Shown here: piece after piece, positions 1-5,350 of the stretch
Position numbering within the stretch: the first letter of the stretch is position 1
Layout: each line of letters begins with the position of its first letter
NCBI GenBank assembly: GCA_937960785.1
Contig: CALGOZ010000125.1
Location: forward strand, 1 to 6,317
Reading direction: 5' to 3'
Source: an uncultured Pseudogracilibacillus sp.
GTDB lineage: Bacteria; Bacillota; Bacilli; Bacillales; Amphibacillaceae
Length of the DNA: 6,317 nucleotides
Program-made: the position numbers and the translations under genes
Notes under the pieces: model-generated
What the model saw: the letters and a program-made list of their open reading frames with translations, nothing else
What the model was told of the DNA's origin: nothing
Database searches by the model: none

Positions 1-6
1 TAGAAT

Positions 7-37
7 TCTGTATACAGCAAGCTGTTCTGCTGTAAAC
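7..37. repeat. Short motif pair, left-end copy
   Basis: The 12-mer TCTGTATACAGC (7-18), built on the 10-bp palindrome CTGTATACAG, is followed by GCTGTT (21-26) and GCTGTAAAC (29-37). Both the 12-mer and GCTGTAAAC recur at the other end of the window (6271-6279 and 6300-6311) in swapped order. The function is unknown. One shared 12-mer is about what chance predicts in a window of this size, so only the co-occurrence of the two motifs is suggestive. Confidence 0.35.
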
Positions 38-62
38 AAAATTAGTAAAACTCAAATTCTAT

Positions 63-272
63 TTACAGTAATTTAACTATTAACCGAAAACAACTATAAA
101 AGGGTATAAATCCAAGAAGAATGCCAGCTTTTTGATTAATCTTTTTATATGATCCACTAGTCAATGTTCGAAAATTCCTAATAACGAAATGCAGATGTTT
201 TTCCTTAAATAAGACACCTGAAAAAGCTTTTATCCACTTGGGCTTACCCCCTTGGTGCATCGCAAGGTCCAC
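63..272 (-). pseudogene. Possible C-terminal gene remnant, unrecognised
   Basis: An open frame of 69 codons lies in DNA with no competing gene. Its composition is protein-like: a basic, aromatic-rich N-terminal half (GGKPKWIKAFSG near residues 8-19) and a hydrophobic C-terminal segment (about residues 49-69) that could be one membrane helix or an amphipathic tail. The only in-frame starts are a GTG at 272 and an ATG at 260, and neither has a ribosome binding site. An in-frame stop lies about seven codons upstream of the GTG. The 5' end runs into the left terminus of the repeat element (255-518), so this may be the surviving 3' end of a gene cut by that element. I do not recognise the family. 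It could also be a chance open frame. Confidence 0.3.
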
Positions 273-432
273 AAACCTACATTGTAATTCACACTATTTT
301 CGAATGAAAACTGAGGATTCGGATTATAATTCCGATGCGACAGGTCACCGTAATTCATACATTTTGGAATAGAAATTGAAGCCAATGTAACATCCAGCGC
401 ATATTTGTCACAGTAATCACACTATTCCATAA

Positions 433-467
433 CAAAAAACAAAGGCTTGGCTAGTATATGGGCTAGC
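433..467 (-). terminator. Weak candidate terminator after tctA-like gene
   Basis: Read on the minus strand, GCTAG (467-463), an 8-nt loop and CTAGC (454-450) form a short hairpin. It is followed by AAGCC and then TTTGTTTTTTG (443-433). A wider pairing is also possible: AGGCTT (507-502) with AAGCCT (448-443), directly before the T-run. The stem is short and the T-run is broken by a G, so this is only a plausible transcript end for the permease operon, lying within the repeat patch about 55-90 nt past its stop. Confidence 0.25.
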
Positions 468-471
468 ACTC

Positions 472-515
472 CATCGCAAAGTCATTTCGAAATGGAAACT
501 GAAGCCTAAGCGATG
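472..515. repeat. Nested palindrome in right-hand repeat unit
   Basis: The outer arms CATCGC (472-477) and GCGATG (510-515) enclose a perfect 12-bp palindrome, CATTTCGAAATG (483-494). Transcribed from either strand this would fold into a hairpin just past the permease stop codon at 523, where it could protect the 3' end of the mRNA or help end transcription. Compared with the other copies, this unit lacks the GTAATTCACAC portion. Confidence 0.5.
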
Positions 516-522
516 CACAAAA

Positions 523-1872
523 TCAAAACTTACTTAAAATCCATGGCGCTGCATATAAAACCATAAACATCACACCGTAATTCACACCATTTCGGAATAA
601 GAAACCAGCGACTAAAGCGATTAAAAATGTCCCAAAAATATTCAACCAACTACCGTCCATATAGGCGAGCATTACAACGAGTCCTGCAAACAATCCAATC
701 AAAGCCTCGTGTGGAATATATTTAAATACAAAAGCACAAATTTCATTCGAATATTTAATCGTTACAAAAAAAGTAATAAAAAGTGCGATAACTGCTCCGA
801 TTATCGTGGCAAACATAATTTCATTCATCGATAAAATATGGTGGATATTATGCTCCGGTGTAAATACTGGCGGTGCATTGAACAAGCCAGCAGCCGGTCC
901 AATAGCCATCGGTGACAAAGGCAATCCGATTGCAATTAATGGAATTAAAGTGCCGGAAATATAAGTCGCATTCGTTAACGCATCCATCGTCGAGATTGCT
1001 CGGGAGGCACGTTTTATCGGGTCTTTAATATGCCTTGTTAAAAGTTCACCAATAAAAACCGTCATCCCAACTGGCGTTAAGAAAAAAGTCAATGAACCTA
1101 TGACACTACCAATAGCAGCTGATGAACTTTCCTTCCTCGTCAATATACGGAAAGGATTCGGGAACCCCTTTACTCGTTCTTGCTTACGAATGAGTACTTC
1201 CTTTTCCCCTAGTTGTGGTAGACGCTTCCGGGCATCTTTATTTAATAAATCGAACAACGTAATCACAATCGGTCCAATCGTAATTCCGAGGAAAAACGAC
1301 ACGAAAATCGTCGTATCTTCTGGTACAATCTCCAGTCCCCAATATAGATGGCGTAATCCCTGGATTAAAATCGCAAAAGGAAGAATGATCAGTAAGGACA
1401 GCAGTTTGTTTTGTGACATTAGTGCAAGAAAAACTGCTCCCAAGAAAAAAATTAAACCTGCATACTCACTAATGACATCCGCATACTTTAAAATAATATT
1501 TGCAATCACAAAACTTACCGGAATCGAAACGAGTGTACCAATTACAGAACCCGAAGCCATCTTGCGAATACTTACATCAGGTAATCCATGAGCTTTTAAA
1601 ACCATTGCATGCTCAACCATCGGTGCAGCCATTACACCACCGGGAATCCCTGCTACAGCAACGGGAATCGAGTCGGTTAATTTCTTCGCAACAATAGCGG
1701 ACATAAAAAATGTAACAATAACAAAAGGCGATACTCCAGCTAGGGCAAGCGCAATTGTAACCGGAGCAAGAACAGCTGTCTCATCGGTACCAGGAGCAAT
1801 TCCGATTAAGGTATATAAAACTGCGCCACCAATTCCGGCTAGGATCATTTGTAATAAAATTATCCCATCCAT
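523..1872 (-). CDS. TctA-family (tripartite tricarboxylate transporter) permease
   Basis: A 449-residue, very hydrophobic integral membrane protein. It has the two glycine/proline-rich regions of the TctA (DUF112) large permease: GIAPGTDETAVLAPVTIAL at 24-42, GIPGGV at 75-80 followed by a segment matching the family's PG...DGYPMA...G block (to about 109), and in the second half NATYISGTLIPLIAIGLP at 301-318. A long charged cytoplasmic loop lies at about 210-250. TctA proteins take up carboxylates such as citrate using an ion gradient and normally work with a 4-helix TctB and a secreted TctC binding protein; the substrate here cannot be told. At 449 residues it is shorter than the usual ~500. 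The start at 1872 is preferred over the in-frame ATG at 1890, because AGGAGG (1887-1882) lies 9 nt before 1872 and overlaps the codons of the longer form. It begins one base after the upstream stop, so translation is probably coupled. Confidence 0.85.
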   Translation of the reverse strand: MDGIILLQMILAGIGGAVLYTLIGIAPGTDETAVLAPVTIALALAGVSPFVIVTFFMSAIVAKKLTDSIPVAVAGIPGGVMAAPMVEHAMVLKAHGLPDVSIRKMASGSVIGTLVSIPVSFVIANIILKYADVISEYAGLIFFLGAVFLALMSQNKLLSLLIILPFAILIQGLRHLYWGLEIVPEDTTIFVSFFLGITIGPIVITLFDLLNKDARKRLPQLGEKEVLIRKQERVKGFPNPFRILTRKESSSAAIGSVIGSLTFFLTPVGMTVFIGELLTRHIKDPIKRASRAISTMDALTNATYISGTLIPLIAIGLPLSPMAIGPAAGLFNAPPVFTPEHNIHHILSMNEIMFATIIGAVIALFITFFVTIKYSNEICAFVFKYIPHEALIGLFAGLVVMLAYMDGSWLNIFGTFLIALVAGFLFRNGVNYGVMFMVLYAAPWILSKF

Positions 1873-1873
1873 T

Positions 1874-2113
1874 TTACATTTCCTCCTCATCCACTTCGAT
1901 TACGTTACGTTTCGGCTTTATGATAAAACTACTAAGGATAAAGCCGATGACACCTCCAGTTAAACCAAAAATAAGCGGTTGGGGCGCATCACCTGGTGCG
2001 AGAATATATCCACCTAGGGACAAAGAGATACATAATACCATCGCAATAAGGAGATCGCGCACCTTAACGTGGTCTTCCCACACTTCAACAAAGTTTTTCT
2101 CATCTTTATTCAT
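1874..2113 (-). CDS. Small two-helix membrane protein, putative partner of TctA-like permease
   Basis: A 79-residue protein with a charged N-terminus (1-20), a first membrane helix at about 21-39 (LLIAMVLCISLSLGGYILA), a short PGDAPQP turn, a second helix at about 46-65, then a basic KPKR stop (67-70) and an acidic tail ending DEEEM. The positive-inside rule puts both ends in the cytoplasm. The start is firm: AGGAGG (2126-2121) lies 7 nt before the ATG. It is the first gene of an operon with the permease and ends one base before the permease start. By position it takes the place of TctB, the small subunit, but TctB normally has about 150 residues and four helices. It may be a half-size TctB analogue or a different accessory subunit. 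I do not recognise a named family. Confidence 0.75.
   Translation of the reverse strand: MNKDEKNFVEVWEDHVKVRDLLIAMVLCISLSLGGYILAPGDAPQPLIFGLTGGVIGFILSSFIIKPKRNVIEVDEEEM
1882..1887 (-). promoter_or_regulatory. Ribosome binding site inside upstream gene, sets permease start
   Basis: AGGAGG on the minus strand, 9 nt before the ATG at 1872. The same bases are Glu codons (GAG GAG) near the acidic tail of the 79-residue protein, so the upstream coding sequence doubles as the Shine-Dalgarno sequence of the permease. This favours the start at 1872. Confidence 0.8.
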
Positions 2114-2213
2114 CGCTCTACCTCCTACTAATTTTCTTTACATGAAACTATCTTTTTAAAAACAAAATCGATAGTAGAACTTTTATAAAGGCATAAATGC
2201 GAGGATACAGTCG

Positions 2214-2255
2214 ATAATTACGTATTATTGTACCGTTATTTCTTGATAAAATAAA
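2214..2255 (-). promoter_or_regulatory. Weak candidate promoter and operator for the two-gene permease operon
   Basis: On the minus strand a -10-like TACAAT (2232-2227) follows a poor -35, TTTATT (2255-2250), at 17 bp. An imperfect palindrome ATAATTACGTATTAT (2214-2228) would overlap the start site and could be an operator. The predicted leader is about 105 nt. The -35 matches consensus at only three positions, so this is tentative. The rest of 2114-2300 shows nothing stronger. Confidence 0.25.
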
Positions 2256-2300
2256 CAGTTTTAATATGTGGGATTAGGAGCAGATACTAATATATAACTA

Positions 2301-2333
2301 AAAAAACGAATCACCTTATTAAAGTGATTCGTT
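2301..2333 (-). terminator. Rho-independent terminator of dps
   Basis: AACGAATCAC (2305-2314) pairs perfectly with GTGATTCGTT (2324-2333) around a 9-nt loop. Read on the minus strand, the hairpin runs into six Ts (2306-2301), so it ends transcription leftward from dps, about 57 nt past its stop. The plus-strand side has no T-run, so it is one-directional. It separates dps from the permease operon further along the same strand. Confidence 0.85.
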
Positions 2334-2389
2334 AAACTGCTTGTGAACTTGTTGAAAAACTGTATCCATCTTACTGAATGGTATAGAGC

Positions 2390-2983
2390 TTATTTATTTA
2401 AAAAGGCACGTAACATCCAAATGTGTAAGTCGATTTGCTCGACATAGCCGATTAACATATCCTCTGTTACATCGTCACCTTCTTCACCGGCTACAGTGAT
2501 TCCAGCTTTAGCGACTCGCTTTAATTTGTCATAATCGTTAATAAGGTTGCCAACCATTTGTTCACTGGATATAGGTTCATCGTAGGGCTTTTCCTCAATT
2601 ACGGCATATTCCAAAAATTCCTGTAAGGTCGAACTTGGCTTTTCACCTTTTGCAATCATTCGCTCTGCAAAAGCGTCAAAGTGTTCACTCACATCATTAT
2701 AAAGCTCTTCAAACTTCTCATGTAAAGTGAAGAAATCTGAACCTGTCACGTACCAATGGTATTGATGCAACTTTACGTAAAATACCCCAAGGTTTGCGAC
2801 TAATTTATTTAACGCGACTCCAGTTTTCGTTTTCACACCCTTTTTTGTTGAAGCATCTTTTACAATTTCATAATGGGTCGTGCGTGTTCCGAGACCACCT
2901 TCGTCAATCATTTGCGAAATTTCTTCAGTACGCATTTCCTTTTCACGATCAATATCAATGCGAGGTCTGTTTTCTCGTGCCAT
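2390..2983 (-). CDS. dps: Dps/ferritin-like DNA-protecting protein with N-terminal extension
   Basis: A 197-residue cytoplasmic protein. Residues about 56-197 are a complete Dps fold with the family signatures KLHQYHWYVTG (71-81), FFTLHEKFEELY (84-95), FDAFAER (102-108), GDDVTEDML (169-177) and HIWMLRAFL (187-195). The inter-subunit ferroxidase site of Dps can be placed by alignment with Listeria Dps: His76, His88, Glu92, Asp103 and Glu107, all present. Dps 12-mers oxidise Fe(II) with hydrogen peroxide, store the iron and protect DNA. The odd part is the first ~55 residues, since most Bacillus Dps proteins are about 145-155 long. This tail is charged, has DEGGLGTRTTHYEI at 27-40 and a basic patch (KKGVKTK, 47-53), and might bind DNA. 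The start at 2983 has a GGAAGGGG ribosome binding site 6 nt upstream. It is monocistronic, with its own terminator. Confidence 0.92.
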   Translation of the reverse strand: MARENRPRIDIDREKEMRTEEISQMIDEGGLGTRTTHYEIVKDASTKKGVKTKTGVALNKLVANLGVFYVKLHQYHWYVTGSDFFTLHEKFEELYNDVSEHFDAFAERMIAKGEKPSSTLQEFLEYAVIEEKPYDEPISSEQMVGNLINDYDKLKRVAKAGITVAGEEGDDVTEDMLIGYVEQIDLHIWMLRAFLNK

Positions 2984-3126
2984 ATAAATCCCCTTCCTTT
3001 TAGAAAATTTCTTTGTTACGAAAGGTACAGTTCTAATAACTCTAAGTAAGGCATATCGTTAAGATTCTGTCGACCTATTCATAAATGATAAACGGTGATC
3101 GTATCTCTTCCTTTTACCTCGGCAAG

Positions 3127-3232
3127 TAGAATCATGACGAATATGCTTATTATATAGTATAACATAATTTAAAATTATTTATCACACTTAATGGAATGTT
3201 TAAAAAACTGCAACAATTCCGTCATGATTCTA
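3127..3232. repeat. 13-bp inverted repeat bracketing divergent promoters
   Basis: TAGAATCATGACG (3127-3139) is the exact inverse of CGTCATGATTCTA (3220-3232). The centres are 93 bp apart, near nine helical turns. The left arm lies just past the predicted dps start point; the right arm ends 5 bp before the -35 of the met promoter. Each arm contains the small palindrome TCATGA. It could be a pair of regulator sites, but no known operator was recognised. Confidence 0.5.
3156..3185 (-). promoter_or_regulatory. Candidate dps promoter with 7-1-7 palindrome in its spacer
   Basis: On the minus strand an extended -10, TGT-TATACT (3164-3156), is preceded at 18 bp by GTGATA (3185-3180), four of six matches to a sigma-A -35. 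The spacer is filled by the palindrome ATAATTT-A-AAATTAT (3164-3178), with exact 7-1-7 symmetry. That is the geometry of Fur/PerR-family boxes, although the sequence is not the PerR consensus. The implied leader before dps is long, about 165 nt. No convincing sigma-B promoter was seen. Confidence 0.4.
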
Positions 3233-3237
3233 TTTTA

Positions 3238-3266
3238 TTGACTTTTAAAAATGAGCATGATAATAT
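3238..3266 (+). promoter_or_regulatory. Sigma-A promoter of the met operon
   Basis: The -35 TTGACT (3238-3243, five of six matches) is followed after a 17-bp spacer by TAATAT (3261-3266), with an extended TGA just before it (3258-3260). Transcription would begin near 3273, about 50 nt before the SAM riboswitch, as expected for the leader. Confidence 0.7.
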
Positions 3267-3322
3267 ACAACTTATAATCAAAAGAGCAAAATTTAATAAC
3301 TAAAATTAAATATGTAATAACA

Positions 3323-3434
3323 CTCTTATTAAGAGCGACGGAGGGACGGGCCCTATGAACTCGCGGCAACCTTCATCAAAGTAAAGGTGAAAGGTGCTAA
3401 ATCCTGCAAAGCGTAGTGCTTTGAGAAATGAGAG
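3323..3434 (+). ncRNA. SAM-I (S-box) riboswitch aptamer
   Basis: A cis-acting leader RNA that binds S-adenosylmethionine. P1 pairs CTCTTATT (3323-3330) perfectly with AATGAGAG (3427-3434). The core carries the conserved S-box blocks: GAGGGA followed by GGCCC and TGAA, then GGCAACC, then AGGTGCTAA-TCC. P3 is closed by the ACC...GGT arms either side of the 3380s. P4 is CAAAGC (3407-3412) with GCTTTG (3418-3423). It stands directly before metN, the expected target class (methionine uptake). With SAM bound, P1 is stable and the downstream terminator forms. Confidence 0.95.
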
Positions 3435-3470
3435 AACGTAAAGATACATATCAATGTCTTTCTGTTCTCT
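3431..3470 (+). promoter_or_regulatory. Antiterminator of the SAM riboswitch
   Basis: AGAGAAC (3431-3437) can pair with GTTCTCT (3464-3470), and the pairing continues between AAAGA-ACAT (about 3440-3449) and ATGTCTTT (3454-3461). The left arm overlaps the 3' side of P1 (AGAG, 3431-3434) and the right arm takes the 5' arm and loop of the terminator. This gives the classic three-way exclusion: low SAM, antiterminator, transcription continues. Confidence 0.8.
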
Positions 3471-3491
3471 ATGAATAGAAAGACATTTTTT
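3453..3491 (+). terminator. SAM-controlled intrinsic terminator
   Basis: AATGTCTTTCT (3453-3463) pairs perfectly over 11 bp with AGAAAGACATT (3477-3487) around a 13-nt loop, followed by a run of six Ts (3486-3491). It is the off-state element of the riboswitch and would stop transcription about 114 nt before metN. The span 3492-3604 shows no further clear structure apart from the metN ribosome binding site. Confidence 0.9.
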
Positions 3492-3590
3492 ATTGCGAGC
3501 GAAAAAAGAGATCACAAGGATAACGACGGCGTTAAGATATAAGACTAGCCCGACTTTAAAGGATCCATTTATAGTTAACGATAAGTACGC

Positions 3591-3597
3591 AAGGAGG
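3591..3597 (+). promoter_or_regulatory. Ribosome binding site supporting a TTG start for metN
   Basis: AAGGAGG lies 7 nt before the TTG at 3605. No ATG in the right frame and spacing is available, so this strong site supports the non-ATG start. Confidence 0.85.
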
Positions 3598-3604
3598 AGC
3601 ACGA

Positions 3605-4636
3605 TTGATTTCCATTAAAAATTTGAAAAAAGTATTTACCCAAGGAAAGCGAAGCATTACTGCTGTTGATTCCTTGTCAATTGAAATAGAAAAAGGTGAG
3701 ATCTTCGGTGTCATCGGTTATAGCGGAGCGGGGAAAAGTACGTTTGTCCGTATGATTAACCGATTGGAAGAACCGACTGAAGGAAAAGTTGTCATTAACG
3801 ATCGCGAGGTTACAAGTTTACGAGGGCGGGAATTAAGGGAAGCGCGACAAAATATTGGGATGATCTTCCAACATTTTAATTTACTTTGGTCGCGAACGAC
3901 GGAAGAAAATATCGCCTTTCCTCTAGAAATTGCTGGTGTACCAAAGGAAGAGCGAGAACAACGCGTACAAGAATTGATCGATCTTGTCGGATTAACCGGC
4001 AGAGAAAAAGCCTATCCCTCCCAGTTAAGTGGTGGACAAAAGCAACGGGTCGGGATTGCTCGTGCTCTAGCGAATAATCCGCAAGTTTTATTATCGGATG
4101 AAGCGACATCGGCCCTTGATCCAGAGACGACGAATTCGATATTAGATTTACTTCTTGATATTAACAAAAAGTTAGGTATTACGATTATCGTTATTACTCA
4201 TGAGATGCACGTAATTCGGAAAATTTGTGACCGAGTGGCCGTAATGGAGAGTGGGAAAATTGTCGAACACGGTGATGTCATTGATGTATTTACAAATCCA
4301 AAACAGGAAGTGACGCGCAATTTCGTTGCTCAATTAACCGAAAATCCAGAAGCCGGCGATAGTTTAGATGAAACATTAACCCATGTCACTCGGGAAGGAA
4401 AGGTGTTACGGCTTCATTTCACGGGGTCGGCAGCCAACGAATCGTTAATTAGTGATATTTCAAAGAAACTCCCCGTCGACATTAATATAATTGATGGGAA
4501 GATCACACAAACCCAAAGTGGCTTACTCGGTATTTTAACTGTACAAATAAAAGGCGACGATGAACAAATTACAAAGGCGGAAAATTATATGAAAGATGCC
4601 TCTGTAGAAGTGGAGGTAATTCGCGATGACACTTGA
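3605..4636 (+). CDS. metN: Methionine ABC importer ATP-binding protein MetN
   Basis: A 343-residue cytoplasmic ATPase that powers methionine import through MetP. The nucleotide-binding domain fills about 1-245: Walker A GYSGAGKST (38-46), Q-loop Gln89, signature LSGGQ (141-145), Walker B VLLSDE (161-166) with catalytic Glu166, D-loop SALD (169-172) and switch His199. The C-terminal part (about 255-340) is the NIL/ACT-like domain typical of MetN. In the family it binds methionine and shuts transport down when internal methionine is high (transinhibition). The length is standard. Translation starts at TTG, with a strong AAGGAGG 7 nt before it. The gene follows a SAM-I riboswitch and terminator, so it is expressed when SAM is low. 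Its end overlaps metP by 11 nt. Confidence 0.96.
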   Translation: MISIKNLKKVFTQGKRSITAVDSLSIEIEKGEIFGVIGYSGAGKSTFVRMINRLEEPTEGKVVINDREVTSLRGRELREARQNIGMIFQHFNLLWSRTTEENIAFPLEIAGVPKEEREQRVQELIDLVGLTGREKAYPSQLSGGQKQRVGIARALANNPQVLLSDEATSALDPETTNSILDLLLDINKKLGITIIVITHEMHVIRKICDRVAVMESGKIVEHGDVIDVFTNPKQEVTRNFVAQLTENPEAGDSLDETLTHVTREGKVLRLHFTGSAANESLISDISKKLPVDINIIDGKITQTQSGLLGILTVQIKGDDEQITKAENYMKDASVEVEVIRDDT

Positions 4637-5291
4637 TATAGCGAGTATCGATGTACAGAAATTATTAGAAGCAACATATGAAACCTTTTATATGACGTTA
4701 ATATCTTTAGCTGCAACCTTCGTGTTAGGGATTTTACTTGGTTTATTACTTTTTTTAACGGATAAAGACGGATTGTTAGAAAATAAGGTCATTAATTTTA
4801 TTACTGCAGCTTTTGTGAATGTCTTTCGAGCAATTCCGTTTATTATATTAATTTTGCTCCTGTTCCCAGTCACTCAATTTATCGTTGGCACAATTCGGGG
4901 ACCTAACGCAGCTTTACCAGCGTTAATCATTGGGGCAGCTCCATTTTACGGGCGATTAGTTGAAATTGCCTTAAAAGAAATCGATAAAGGGGTGATCGAA
5001 GCAGCGCAGTCGATGGGAGCGAATCTACGCACAATTATTTTTAAAGTATTGTTACCGGAATCTCTTCCGGCCTTAGTATCTGGAATTACCGTCACAGCAA
5101 TTGCTTTAATTGGTTATACAGCGATGGCTGGAGCAATCGGTGCAGGTGGTCTTGGAAGTTATGCCTATTATGCAGGTTTCCAACGTCGTGCGTTTGATGT
5201 CGTTCTCGTGAGTACTGTTATTATTGTAGCGATTGTGTTTTTATTTCAGTTTATTGGGGATTACTTATCGAAGAAACTTGATAAGCGATAA
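4626..5291 (+). CDS. metP: Methionine ABC importer permease MetP
   Basis: A 221-residue inner-membrane permease of the MetI type, with about five hydrophobic segments (near 20-45, 58-83, 95-112, 148-172 and 190-212). The EAA loop, which docks onto the ATPase, is EAAQSMGANLRTIIFKVLLP at 125-144. The stretch GYTAMAGAIGAGGLGSYAYY (163-182) is characteristic of methionine permeases. Two copies would pair with two MetN subunits. The ATG lies inside the end of metN (11-nt overlap in another frame), with GGAGGT (4612-4617) 8 nt upstream, implying coupled translation. The length matches the family. metQ follows after 59 nt. Confidence 0.95.
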   Translation: MTLDIASIDVQKLLEATYETFYMTLISLAATFVLGILLGLLLFLTDKDGLLENKVINFITAAFVNVFRAIPFIILILLLFPVTQFIVGTIRGPNAALPALIIGAAPFYGRLVEIALKEIDKGVIEAAQSMGANLRTIIFKVLLPESLPALVSGITVTAIALIGYTAMAGAIGAGGLGSYAYYAGFQRRAFDVVLVSTVIIVAIVFLFQFIGDYLSKKLDKR

Positions 5292-5350
5292 ATATGTGTG
5301 AATTTTATTTACTTAAGATTAGAACAAAATCATTTTAAAGGAGAAGGAAA

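Larger units (their letters stand above)
255..518. repeat. Degenerate nested repeat element with terminal inverted repeats
   Basis: The left end GTGCATCGC (255-263) is the exact inverse of the right end GCGATGCAC (510-518). With one extra base allowed, the match extends to AAGG on the left against CCTAA on the right. Inside are diverged direct copies of one unit, starting at about 281, 346, 409 and 472, so spaced about 63-66 bp. The unit reads roughly CACCGTAATTCACAC, then ATTTCGGAATAG, then AAACTGAAGCC. A further CATCG/CGATG pairing (258-262 with 333-337) brackets the first unit. There is no transposase, no clear target duplication and no open frame. It resembles a non-autonomous MITE- or REP-like intergenic element. 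The boundaries are my reading, not established. Confidence 0.55.

Noticed and set aside
255..518. Insertion sequence
   Set aside because: Terminal inverted repeats exist, but there is no transposase frame and no visible target duplication. At most it is a non-autonomous element.
281..608. CRISPR array
   Set aside because: The repeats are few, strongly diverged, uneven in length, and lack identical repeats with unique spacers. No cas gene is present.
1100..1591. 163-codon plus-strand open frame
   Set aside because: It lies wholly antisense to the well-supported permease, has no ribosome binding site signal, and its translation looks like an antisense shadow. The shorter frame at 1500-1697 is the same case.
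1920..2159. 79-codon plus-strand open frame
   Set aside because: It is antisense to the small membrane protein, which has an excellent ribosome binding site and operon context.
3150..3185. Canonical PerR box before dps
   Set aside because: The AT-rich palindrome has 7-1-7 symmetry, but its half-site does not match TTATAAT, so I do not call PerR.
3306..3602. 98-codon minus-strand open frame in the met leader
   Set aside because: It runs across the SAM-I riboswitch and terminator, whose structure fully explains the conservation here. It has no recognisable protein family.
3876..4109. Minus- and plus-frame open frames inside metN
   Set aside because: MetN has every ABC ATPase motif in its own frame through this stretch, so these are shadows.
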